From Bondarzewia mesenterica (Eukaryota > Basidiomycota > Agaricomycetes > Russulales > Bondarzewiaceae): a DNA stretch of 32,466 nucleotides. Under the pieces are notes generated by a model, which was given only the letters and a program-made list of their open reading frames with translations, made no database searches and had not been told where the DNA came from. The translations under genes were made by a program, and so were the position numbers. Positions 9,464 through 18,722 of this stretch are shown in pieces; within the stretch, counting starts at the first letter, position 1; every line of letters starts with the position of its first letter. The stretch spans positions 1 through 32,466 of the forward strand of contig SGPL01000378.1 of assembly GCA_004802705.1 (NCBI GenBank), given 5' to 3'.

Positions 9464-11483
9464 ATGGAAGGCTTTGATGCTGTAGCGCCCCTGTGGGATT
9501 TCTCCCAGACCCCGACCTCTTTCTCTCAGCTCGGTGACGACGACTTCCTCGCTCTTCTCCAGAAGCAGTTCGAATCCGACGCCGGGAATGACCATACTAA
9601 CCCACTCAACATCCCCACTATTCCCCATGACGGTGTCGATCCTTCGAAGCTTACTCGTCTTCCCCCGCCTGCTCCCCCTCCCCCCCTTAGCGACGATAGT
9701 AGTAGCCCCAGCCCCCCCAGCGTGCACAGTGCACAGGATTCTTCTTCTTCTCGGAGGCAATCTGGCGTATATGCAAATTCAACCGCGGAGGCGGAGAGCG
9801 AAGAACACTTGCTCAAGCGTAAGGCTAGCGACGACGATCTCGGAGAGGGCCCTAGCCACAAAAGTCAACACACCGGTATGTCTCAGTCCGGTCGCTTTTG
9901 TATGTCGTTGCTGTAACCATCCGATGCAGCTAGCACCAGGAAAGGCACCTCGCGTCGCAAGTCTTCGGGGAATCCGGCTCAGGTATGGGCTTCACACACC
10001 TTTCGTAATAGACATTCTCAAAGTGACATCACATTGGGTTATTTGTTACTCAGGACGAAACCCGTCTTATGAAGAGAAAGGAGCAGAATCGCGCCGCTCA
10101 GCGTGCATTCAGAGAGCGAAAGGAGAAACATGTCAAAGACGTGAGTCATACAGCCATCTGTAGGACACCTTTAAGCGTCTAATTGCCCGATCCCACCAGT
10201 TGGAGGACAAGCTGGCTGAATTGGAGACAAAGAATGAGATGTCGCAAACAGAGAACGAACACTTGAAGGAATTGCTGCGTCGCCTGCAAGAGGAGAATCT
10301 CTCGCTCAAGCAGTCCCAGTTCACCTTTGCCGTTCCGAAGCCGTCGACATCTTCGGTCGAAAGCCAGAGCTTCAAGAACGTAGCCACTACATCCTTTAAC
10401 TTGTCTTCGACCCCCTCGTCGAGCGTGTCCAAGAACCAAGCTGGTTCCCCTCTGTCCTCATTTCCACCGGGCACTTCGTCACTGGAAACCCCCTCTAATT
10501 TCCCGTCAGATATCGACTTTGGCTCTCTTACGCCATTCGACATTAACATGCTCGATGATACGCAGCTGCCAGTGGATGGCAGCATGAATTATGATTTCGG
10601 TTACGGGCAGAGCGTACCGCCGACAAAGACGCCGTACAAAACAATCGCCAGTAACCCTATGTTCATGTCATTCGCAGAGCCCGCTCCGTTGGACACCAAT
10701 GGTCTCCACAATGACAAGACTCTGAGTGAGACAGCAGCTGCGAATGGTACGAGCCCCTTTGATCTTCAGGCGTTCAATCTGTGGTCGGGACAGTCTCCGC
10801 CGTCGGAGAACAATCACGCTAGCCAAGTGGGATCGCTGGACGAGCTCTTTGGCGGCAGCATATTTGGCACACAGGCGCCCGTAGACTTCAGCGTGCTGAT
10901 GAAGAGCCCGTCGACGTCGTCCATCAGCCCCGTGCTCCACGCTCACAACCGCTCGCCGCCGTCTTCCTCCACGTCGCCCGCCAGCTCGGCGAATGCGAGC
11001 TCGCCGTCGACCAGAGAAGGCGAGTCGAGCTCGTCGTCTGACTGTAGTCCTGATGTGTGTCCGAAGACGAAGCAGGATTTGGAACGGCGAATTGAAGCTG
11101 CAGGCAACTCGATGTTCGCCCCGCCTCCTGGCGAGCCGTCTTTTCCAGCGATACGGAAGGGGTCGCAAGGAGATCGTCCGATGGTCATGTGCAAGGGCGC
11201 CACGTTCCCCGCCACCGAGAAAAGCGAGAAGAACGTCGAGGTGTTGAGCGCGTGGAGAAGCATCACTTCGCATCCACATTTCAAGTCAAGCGTAAGTCTT
11301 TTTTTTTTCGTCGTGCATGCACTCTGTCGATAATAATGTCGATTGCGATGACAGAATATCGACATCAACGAGCTCTGTGCCGAATTCACGGACAAGGCAC
11401 GGTGCGATGGGACGAAGGTCGTTTTGGACCCTCAAGGGGTCAATCAAATACTCGAGAAACTCGCGGCGAAGCTGTCGCCTTAA
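9464..11483 (+). CDS. YAP1: AP-1-like bZIP transcription factor, Yap1/Pap1 type
   Basis: Yap1/Pap1 factors enter the nucleus on oxidative or drug stress and activate antioxidant genes. Exons: 9464-9875, 9930-9982, 10054-10140, 10200-11291, 11355-11483, giving 590 residues. The basic region (residues about 160-182) carries the fungal Yap signature QNRAAQRAFRERKE, followed by a leucine-zipper-like coiled coil (residues 185-222). The middle is Ser/Pro/Thr-rich with acidic patches. Two cysteine-rich elements fit the redox switch: n-CRD around C466 and C471 (DCSPDVCP), and c-CRD around C556 and C565 (ELCAEFTDKARC), close to the C terminus where the nuclear export signal lies in the family. The preceding WRSITSHPHF segment is typical of the C-terminal PAP1 region. 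Oxidation-sensitive disulfides are inferred from the family. The first ATG (9464) after the pyrimidine-rich leader was used as the start. Confidence 0.93.
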
Positions 11484-12293
11484 ACTTGCGGCCGCGGGCT
11501 TTGGATCTGCGCATTGGAGCCCGCGATCGGACATGTGGTCCACGTTGTACAGCCATCAGCCGCGCCCGTCGCTCGAGTATATTCATATTTCTTTTCTATC
11601 ACCTGGCCATCACATTGCATCCGTCGTCATCAATCTTGTATTTTTGGTGTCTGTTTGACTTCCCCCCCCCCCCAGAATTATATATTCATCTTTTTTTTTT
11701 GCTTCTTCCTCGTCGTTTTGGTTTTTGCCTTTTCTAACAAGTCAGATCGAACCGGTCAGTCGTCCTCGGATATTTCGAGTCCTGCTCGTTTGTTGCGTTT
11801 GGAATCCTTCCTTTTCTCCATAGACAGAACGTTATGCGTGTGCGTGTGCGTTCTGGGCGTGCTCGCGCGGTCATCGACGTTCATCCCTAATATGATGTCG
11901 CGCGCACTGGTCTGGCCACGTATTCTTATATATGCTCGTTCAGACTCGGATGATTCGCCCCCCGGCTTCTTTGCTGACCCTTGTCGAATTCGTGCCCAGC
12001 GCTGATTGAATCTATGTATCATCAGTGTACAGTGTATATTGCCCTGCCGTACTTCTACATCTATACATATTGGATTCGTCGTTGCGTAGTGTACACAAAA
12101 TTGAAAGGAATGAGAGTTGTTCTCGCATTTGTGCTGAATGTCTGACGTTTTAGCGGTCGAGTGAGCGACATGACGTGAGATATGATCCGGTATGCAAAGG
12201 CCCGCTGACCTATATGTATGGACGTGAAGAGAGTCGCCTATGTACATTACCGCTCGTGTGAGCAGACGAAATTAGGATGATTTGTATACATCG
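11484..12293. other. Convergent intergenic region between YAP1 and GET3
   Basis: This is shared 3' territory of two convergent genes. It contains homopolymers (C12 at 11662-11673, about T10 near 11691-11700) and a short GT-rich run near 11834-11850. No coding sequence or RNA gene is recognisable. Confidence 0.6.
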
Positions 12294-13804
12294 TTAATCC
12301 AGATCGGGCTCGTAAGGTTCCACCAGCATCTTGCTGAATTCTTTGAGCTTGGCCGGCCCCCGCACCTCCTCCGTCAGTAACGGCAATTGCACGATGTGGA
12401 AGAATTCGTCGTAGAGCTCGTGCGCCTCGTTCAGGTACTTCTGCTGCATCTTGTGTCGTACTCGGCAGTGCTCGCAGTTTGAACCTGAGAATAAGCGATT
12501 GAGAATCACCGGCTCATAGAAGGGAAGGGAAAGAAAGGGGAGGGAGAGGGGGGTTAAGAAGGGGGTGATACGTACTCTTTTTGGGGAAGAGGAGCTGATT
12601 CACGACGATGTTGTGCGTGTCGATCTCGTACGAGGTGAGTTCCTGCACGAGACGCTCGGTCTCGTACAAAGATAAGAACTCGGAAATGCAGACACAGATG
12701 AAGGTCGTCTTTTCCTGCACGTTTCAGGGCGTGAGCGGACGGGAATGAAAGATGCGTGACAAGGGGGAGAAAAAAAAGAGGGACGAACTGGGTCTTTGAA
12801 TTGGGTGTTCACTTCCGTGATCACTGCTCGCATCGACTCGAGCTTCGAGAACATGTCCTCGGTCGCGTCCGCTTGGCCACCCATGAGGCTGGTCATCTAT
12901 GTAGACTGATGAGAAACGTGCTGGACAGGTGCGGATACAGAAGTGAAACATACCTGGTTGAGCATGGGACCAATGCGGCCGCTGAGCGTCGCCAGTTTGC
13001 CGAGGGCCTTTTCTAGAACGGTGGGGAACGAGAGGAAACGGAGTGTGTGACCCGTCGGGGCCGTGTCGAATACGATGACAGAATATTCCATCGACTTGAC
13101 ATGTCTGCCGGAGGTGAGGGTGAGTTTAAACGGAGGAAGGACGGAAGCAAGGTCATGCACTTCATGATCTCGGCGAAGCTCATGGCTTCGTCAACACCGG
13201 GGATGGCGAACGCAAGGTCTTGCATCATGGTCCCCATCATCCCATTAGAATCCGCTGTTCCTTAAATAGTGAGCTGGATATTTTCTCCCCTAGGGCGTTG
13301 CAGAGCCTGACATACACTGATCGACCATTTCTTGTAATGCGCTGGTAGGATCAATCTCCATCGCGGACAAGTTGTCGAAGCCGTTGACCTTGGTCGCCTC
13401 CTTGGAGAATTTCTGACCAAAGGCATCGGACAGGTTGTGCGCGGGATCCGTGGACTAACGGTCCGTGCATGGAGGATATAATTGAGGATGTGGAAAGACG
13501 GATTGACATGCGACAAGCACGTACGATCAGCAGTACGGATTCCCGGACTTGTGCTAGCTGGATAGCCAGCGAACACGATGTGGTTGTCTTGCCTGCCGTG
13601 CACTGTTAGCCATGGTTCCGCCATAGTGGCTGGGAATGAATGAGCGCACCAACACCACCCTTTCCACCTGTTCACGGACGATCGAGATGCGTGAGCTGCA
13701 AGCGTGCGTGAGAGGCTGCAAGGAAACATGCCGCAAAAGATCCACTTGAGAGACTTCTGATCCAGTACATTCTGCAATGTGGGAGGGAGAATCTCTTCAG
13801 CCAT
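12294..13804 (-). CDS. GET3: GET3 (Arr4/TRC40) tail-anchored protein targeting ATPase
   Basis: GET3 binds tail-anchored membrane proteins after translation and delivers them to the GET1/GET2 receptor at the ER. Exons in coding order: 13804-13732, 13667-13650, 13592-13525, 13454-13316, 13254-13161, 13104-12954, 12896-12789, 12714-12576, 12484-12294, totalling 326 residues, the usual fungal length. Visible motifs are the deviant Walker A GGKGGVGKT (residues 25-33), switch [26 protein letters not shown] with the methionine-rich client-binding region, switch [21 protein letters not shown], and the zinc-binding CxxC in NCEHC. Exon 2 is 18 bp and encodes most of the P-loop. The intron before it (13668-13731) starts with GC instead of GT, the only boundary that preserves the motif. 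The gene is convergent with YAP1 and head-to-head with SRP68. Confidence 0.96.
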
Positions 13805-14006
13805 TTCAATTCGAGTAGAAGACGGAGTAGAGAAGAGGGATTGAGAGGGTGGTGGATGTAAACAAGTAGGATCCTTGAAGTTATACCACGAGCGGCCTAA
13901 TTGGGACGCGTTCATCTCGCGCGCGTCCTCTGAGCGTCTTGATCATCTCTTCCTCAGTTGATCTAACAAACACCATATCCTTCTTGCACATTCTCTGCCA
14001 TTCCAG
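13805..14006. promoter_or_regulatory. Bidirectional promoter between GET3 and SRP68
   Basis: Only 202 bp separate the two start codons, so both promoters and leaders must overlap. The region includes an ACGCGT hexamer at 13906-13911 (MCB core) in a GC-rich segment, and pyrimidine-rich sequence ahead of the SRP68 ATG. No TATA box is obvious. Confidence 0.65.
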
Positions 14007-16229
14007 ATGGCTCAGGAAATAGCCTCCACGTCACTTTCATTTCGAGGTCGGTCAATCTATTGGGAAAGCTGGTAAAGGCACAGTCACTGAATGGAGAATC
14101 GAATTTAGCGTTGCAGCTCGCAAATGAGCAGCGCAATATGTACGGTCTGAGATACAATGACTACAATCGATACCGGTATGGATCGGCATTATATTGTGAT
14201 CATACTATGAAGTGCTCAAGTCAAAGGGGCGAATTATTATTTCAGGAAGCACTGCGCCAATAGAACTCACCGCTTGCGGTCGACGCTGAAGATGACGCAT
14301 GGCAAGGGTCGTGAATTTAAAAAGTTTTCTACAGTTCCACAGGCCAACGTCCAGGACGGGCAGTGAGTGACAATTCTAAAAATGCGATACCCGTCACCAT
14401 TGACACCTTTCACAGTCTGCAGCTCCTGCTTTTCGAAGCTGAACGCGCCTGGGCTTACTCTCAGGAACTCCTCGCGCTCTCCACGCAGCCTTCAAGCTCC
14501 GCAAACGCTAGCTCGATCCGACATAATGCTACCGGCCGCTTCCGTCGCGCTATCCATTGGTCGACGCAGCTCCTCTCGCAGTGTCAATCTCTCTTTGCTG
14601 CATCACTTCTCACGGCTGAGAGTCTGCTAGAGATCACCGTCTATACCCTTATAGTGAACGGCCGCTTCCTCAGGTACCGTGATGAATTCGAAGATGCTCT
14701 CGTTCAACTGAGTGTCGCGAGGAGCCTCCTGGACGAATTGGCCAACAGGGCCGTGACAAGCAGGGATCAGGCTCTGGCTACATATTTTGCGGACGAAATC
14801 GGCCCTGAGATCAGATACTGCGCTCATGAACTCGGTCATGCCAAAGCTTATGACGTGGATGGTATTGTCGCCGAGCTTGCTCCGCAGCACAGGAATCAAA
14901 TCGTAGAGGGTTATGATGCGCTGCTGGAGAAGCTGGGAAGCGAGGGTGAGGTATCTGCCAAGGATCAAGCAAAGAAAAAGCTAGGGGTATTGATGTGGGA
15001 AGGAGAACCCGTGCCGATTCGCAATCCGGAACTTGTCGACGTGCTCTTGCGAGTCCAGGAGGGTAAGGCGAAGCTCAGGCAGGAGAGTGTCGCTGTGTCG
15101 GAACAGGCCGAAGGGGATGATAAGAAGAAAGACAAGAAGGTAAAGGGGAGTAAGTCTAAGCGTGGCGTGGCAGCCTACGATAGCGTATTACTTGCGCTCA
15201 GCGACGCAGATGATGTCGCAAGGAAACTGGTCGAGTCTCAGCAGGTTAGTCATTGTACAGCCGGAGCAACACGCGTTCTTGACTGATGGCATTAAAGCTC
15301 AGTGGATCTGGAGCCGGATTGTCAACAGCCGGTACACGAGACATCCAGTTCGTTCACGCATACATCGTCTATCAACTCTTGTCTTGTCGCATCCAGAGAG
15401 ATCTTCTTTTGGTTTCAACCCTACTTTCGCAGGTCGCCCGTCGGCCTGTCGGAGCAAAGCCCAAAGCTGGGGGATCATATTATCCGCAAAAGGAGCAAGT
15501 CGATTCGCGCCTTTACCCGGCATTAGTGAAGCTNCTGGACACCGTCTTGCAAAGTCTAAATCAAATGCGGATTTTGTCTGTTGTCGACGAGAGTCCAGAT
15601 CTCGCAGCCGCTGTTGACGCACGTATATCGTTCACTAATACCCGCAGGTAAGTCGATCAGCCCGCTTGCGATGCTTTTCCGTTTTANAGCAACATTATCA
15701 CCTAGATGTCTCTATTTGGCTCGCTGCTACGCGCCTGTCAAAAAAATATGGCGAAGCCCTCACGCTCATCCAACACGCGCACATCCACCTCCGTGAAGTT
15801 CGCTCCGTCCTCACGACCATCGACTCAGACCCAATCGCCTCCAGCGACTCACCCTTCAGCCCTATCTCTCCCGCAGATCTCGATCAACTAGAACACGATC
15901 TCTCCGCGGACAGCTCCCGTTTCAAGAGCGACTGGTTTGCGTATAACGGCGGCTCTATCGACGCGGACGACAGGACGTATAAGAAACCGCTGTTCTTCGA
16001 CGTCGCCCTCAATTACGTGCAGCTGGATATGGATCGGCTGCTGGAGCGTGCGGGCAAGAAGCCTATGGTGGTGACTCCAGNGCCCGTGAGGGCCCAGCCT
16101 GTTCCGGAGAAGAAAACCACTGTGAAGGCGAAATTGGAGGANGAGCTGCGGGTACCGACGCCAGAGCCTGCCGCACCAGCTAGAGGAGGGCTCAGTAGTC
16201 TGCTAGGAGGTTGGTGGGGAAGGCAGTGA
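14007..16229 (+). CDS. SRP68: Signal recognition particle subunit SRP68 (one-base frame break in an A7 run)
   Basis: SRP68 binds SRP RNA with SRP72 and supports co-translational targeting to the ER. Exons: 14007-14046, 14109-14175, 14246-14362, 14416-15244, 15298-15647, 15706-16229. Family blocks are LQLANEQRNMYGLRYNDYN, RKHCANRTHRLRSTLKMTHG, GKGREFKKF, HLQLLLFEAERAWAYSQEL, TRDIQFVHAYIVYQLLSCRI, RCLYLARCYAPVKK, YGEALTLIQHAHIHLREVRS and the C-terminal FFDVALNYVQ. The exons sum to 1927 bases, one more than a multiple of three. The break falls at A7 (15740-15746): upstream the frame reads VKK, downstream YGEAL, and the two blocks are contiguous in other SRP68 proteins. I see no alternative acceptor that repairs it. 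About 641 residues are expected with one A fewer. Single Ns lie at 15534, 15687, 16081 and 16142. The ATG at 14007 directly precedes the first conserved block. Confidence 0.92.
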
Positions 16230-16277
16230 CTGGCTCCGCTGTACTGTGATCCTGTCTCTCGGTCATCGTAGTTACAG

Positions 16278-16349
16278 NTGANNGNNNNATCNNAAAATCC
16301 TAANATNCNNNGCTNNNGNGNNTGNGNANNNNNGTNAGTCTGCCATACN
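16278..16349. other. N-rich low-quality stretch
   Basis: Many isolated and clustered N calls occur over about 70 bases just after the SRP68 stop, with further single Ns at 16698, 16807, 16820, 16844 and 16918. The pattern is ambiguous base calling rather than a scaffold gap of fixed length. Features in 16000-17000 should be read with caution. Confidence 0.9.
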
Positions 16350-16389
16350 ACACATTGAAGGCCTAGAAAGATGAATGACACCACACTCA

Positions 16390-17880
16390 TACTTTATACC
16401 CAGTCTCTGCTTTGAGCTCCTTTCATGGCGTCAAGAACGTCACACCACGGATGCTAAGTATGGCTCTTTTGAGGCCAAGGTACTTGATTATCCCGACCTG
16501 AATCCCAGCACCTCCCAATACTGAACCAACGACACGTCCCACGAAATTGCTGTATTTAATGGCAAGACTATTCTTCCCATTTCAAATATGTGGTAGCTGT
16601 TCTGCTAGTAGACTCAACATGACCGTGCTCACCAGGTTGAACCCCTTAACGCAGAACGAATGTGTTCTGTGTGGGTCGCTATGGAGACTAGTTGAACNCC
16701 AATGCAATCAAAAACCAACATGCTACGAGACTGCCAAAGTGCGCCCTTCCTGTGAGGAGGATGGCGATGGTAACGAGCAGACTAATCAGACCTAGGGTAG
16801 AGCCGANGGCCATGGCAGGNTCCAACGATCCTGCACACGGCGCNCGAAGAGCACGTTTAGGAAGAGGGAACGCACATATCCCTCCAAGGGCCATCAGATT
16901 TCCGGCAGTATAGGGCGNCCAACCAAACGCTGCAGTGGTGTAAACGGGTATATTTACTTCCCATGCACCGAGAGTGAAAAAAGCAAGTCATAAAAAATCA
17001 GTATACATTTGCGACAACACCCCATTGGTGGGCTGAGAGTCTACGTGCATCTTCTGCATTACTCGTCTTTGCAGGTGGTGGTCGGGTCGAGCAAATGTGT
17101 AAGGATGGATGGACGGACAGACGCAGAAGACGCGGATCGAATTTCTGGGCCGTCGAAGACACAGATGAGGATATGATCTCTTGTGGTTATGATAGCGTGG
17201 GATCTGACCAGAGCCGGTGCACATCTCTGAAGAGGGCGCAGGTGATCCAGAACATGAGCCAGCCGCTATAATCCATCCTGGAGTAGTGTACCCGTTGAAA
17301 TTTGAGTTGTCGAACCCAACTTTATAAAGCAAACCACCCGCGAATGGCCCGACACTGAACCCAGTGCTCTGCCCGACCCTGAGCCAGCCTGCGAGCGTCG
17401 TCGGTTGACGCACGCCGACGATGCGTGGGTCCGAGCTGAAGGGCTTGCAGTACATGAAGTACGTGAATGCAAAGCCTAGAATGATACGTCCAATGGGGAT
17501 GAGATACAGGTAGTTGACATGATACGTCAGGCCGTAGTCCTTTAACATCGCAGATGCGCAAGCGAAGTACATCGGCCTCTTGTAAAGACCTGCGATTCAT
17601 TGATTATCCCACGCGGGTTAGTTTCAAACCGTGACAAGAGTCGACGTTTGCAATAAGCGTACTTACCTTCGTCGGTCTTCATGATGGGTATCAAAGCCAA
17701 TCCAGAAAATAGCGGGCACACCGATGACCAAACTAGAGAATATTGTGGTACCACTAATGTACTCTGCATACTTGCTGGAAGAAGACACGATAATGAAGAA
17801 AGATGTCTAGGAAGTAGTAGCGTGTGGGCGTCAGTAGAGCATAAAGAAGTATTGATATGACCCCCCCAATACCTGCAAGA
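16390..17880 (-). pseudogene. Decayed major facilitator superfamily (MFS) transporter
   Basis: Read on the minus strand, fragments of a polytopic transporter follow each other in order. They are SSSSKYAEYISG, SGLALIPIMKTDEG, a helix with YLYLIPIGRIILGFAFTYFM, then SDPRIVGVRQPTTLAGWLR, GFSVGPFAGGLLYKVGF, FNGYTTPGWIIA, GWLMFWITCALFRDV, AFFTLGAWEVNIPVYT, GLISLLVTIAILLTGR and a C-terminal GRVVGSVLGGAG block. This resembles a fungal MFS family with DPRIVG and RTTLAGW motifs that I recall but cannot name exactly. The frame changes near 17720 and near 17262. In-frame TGA codons at 16582-16584 and 16423-16425 stand where tryptophan is expected. A 55-bp duplication-like insertion interrupts the frame at 16636-16700. 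Some damage could be base-calling error given nearby Ns, but the combined lesions favour a non-functional copy. The N terminus is not identifiable. Confidence 0.75.
16636..16700. repeat. 10-bp direct repeats flanking a 45-bp insertion in the MFS pseudogene
   Basis: GTTGAACCCC at 16636-16645 recurs as GTTGAACNCC at 16691-16700. Removing one copy plus the 45 bases between them rejoins the transporter frame (LIAL-FN to LVSTVML on the minus strand). The inner segment carries an inverted repeat, CAGAAC/GTTCTG. It may be a transposon footprint with target duplication, a small tandem-type duplication, or a degenerate intron (GT...AG is possible but does not restore frame). Confidence 0.5.
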
Positions 17881-18722
17881 GTGGATTTGTCAAGAGAATA
17901 ATGGTCAATGAAGTGAGACCAGGAATTTTCATGTCTGCATCGTTGGAAATTCTGTCGAAGTCTCATCGACTTCAGTCGGGGGAACAGAGATCTAAGACGT
18001 CGAAGAAGGGTCACGTATATCTGGCCGTCGTCGATTCCGCTGAGAGGGATGGACGGAGATGCAAGAGCTGGGATAGACCGTATGGGATGATCATGATGAC
18101 CAGCGCCACGGAAAAAATGTGGGTTCACACACAGATGGCATGGCAAATTCTTTTCGGTGGTACATCAAATTGATGTGACTCGATATGCATCTACCCAGCG
18201 TCTGATAACATGAACTTTGAGTTTGGTGAGAACGCAGGATTACCTCTCTTATTAGCGCTCCCTGAATGATTACATAGGTCTGACGGAGCATTCCTCTGTC
18301 CTATGCGGGCACCTCTGCCTCCGGTTGAACGCTGAATGAATAAGTGAGTTGTGATCAGGATAATAATGATAGGCCAGTGAACATACGTAAATAAAAACTG
18401 CCGTCAATAAGAGCGCCCAATTGGATAGCACGAGAGTGGGCGACATCATTAGCAAAGAGATCCGGGATCGTACAAAAGCAAACAGAGAATCAACGCCGAG
18501 ACTAATGACGATCAAACTCTTGTGTGCTGGCGCAAAATCTGAGGACTCATAGGCAAGCCAAGGCGTTCTTAAGCACTTCATGTGCAGATGAAGACAGCCT
18601 GTAGCCTGAGCGAGCAGATCATTGCAGATGTGGTATGAACACAGTACGTACAAAAATGCTTGTGCAACGAGTGTCCAACTCTCAATAAGCAAGACACGAG
18701 GAAACTCAATTGACACTAATCA
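17881..18722 (-). other. Non-coding or decayed stretch with membrane-like fragments
   Basis: The minus strand has an open frame (about 18270-18716) with hydrophobic runs such as TLVLSNWALLLTAVFIYVC, and fragments near 18090-18290 that do not join into a clear protein. It may be the eroded N-terminal part of the transporter or of another membrane protein. It lies directly downstream of the KU80 stop and includes the KU80 3' UTR. I cannot assign a function. Confidence 0.35.

Noticed and set aside
10668..11279. Minus-strand open frame of 203 codons opposite YAP1
   Set aside because: It is antisense to the Ser-rich YAP1 exon, which is supported by bZIP and CRD motifs; the antisense product is an Arg-rich artefact.
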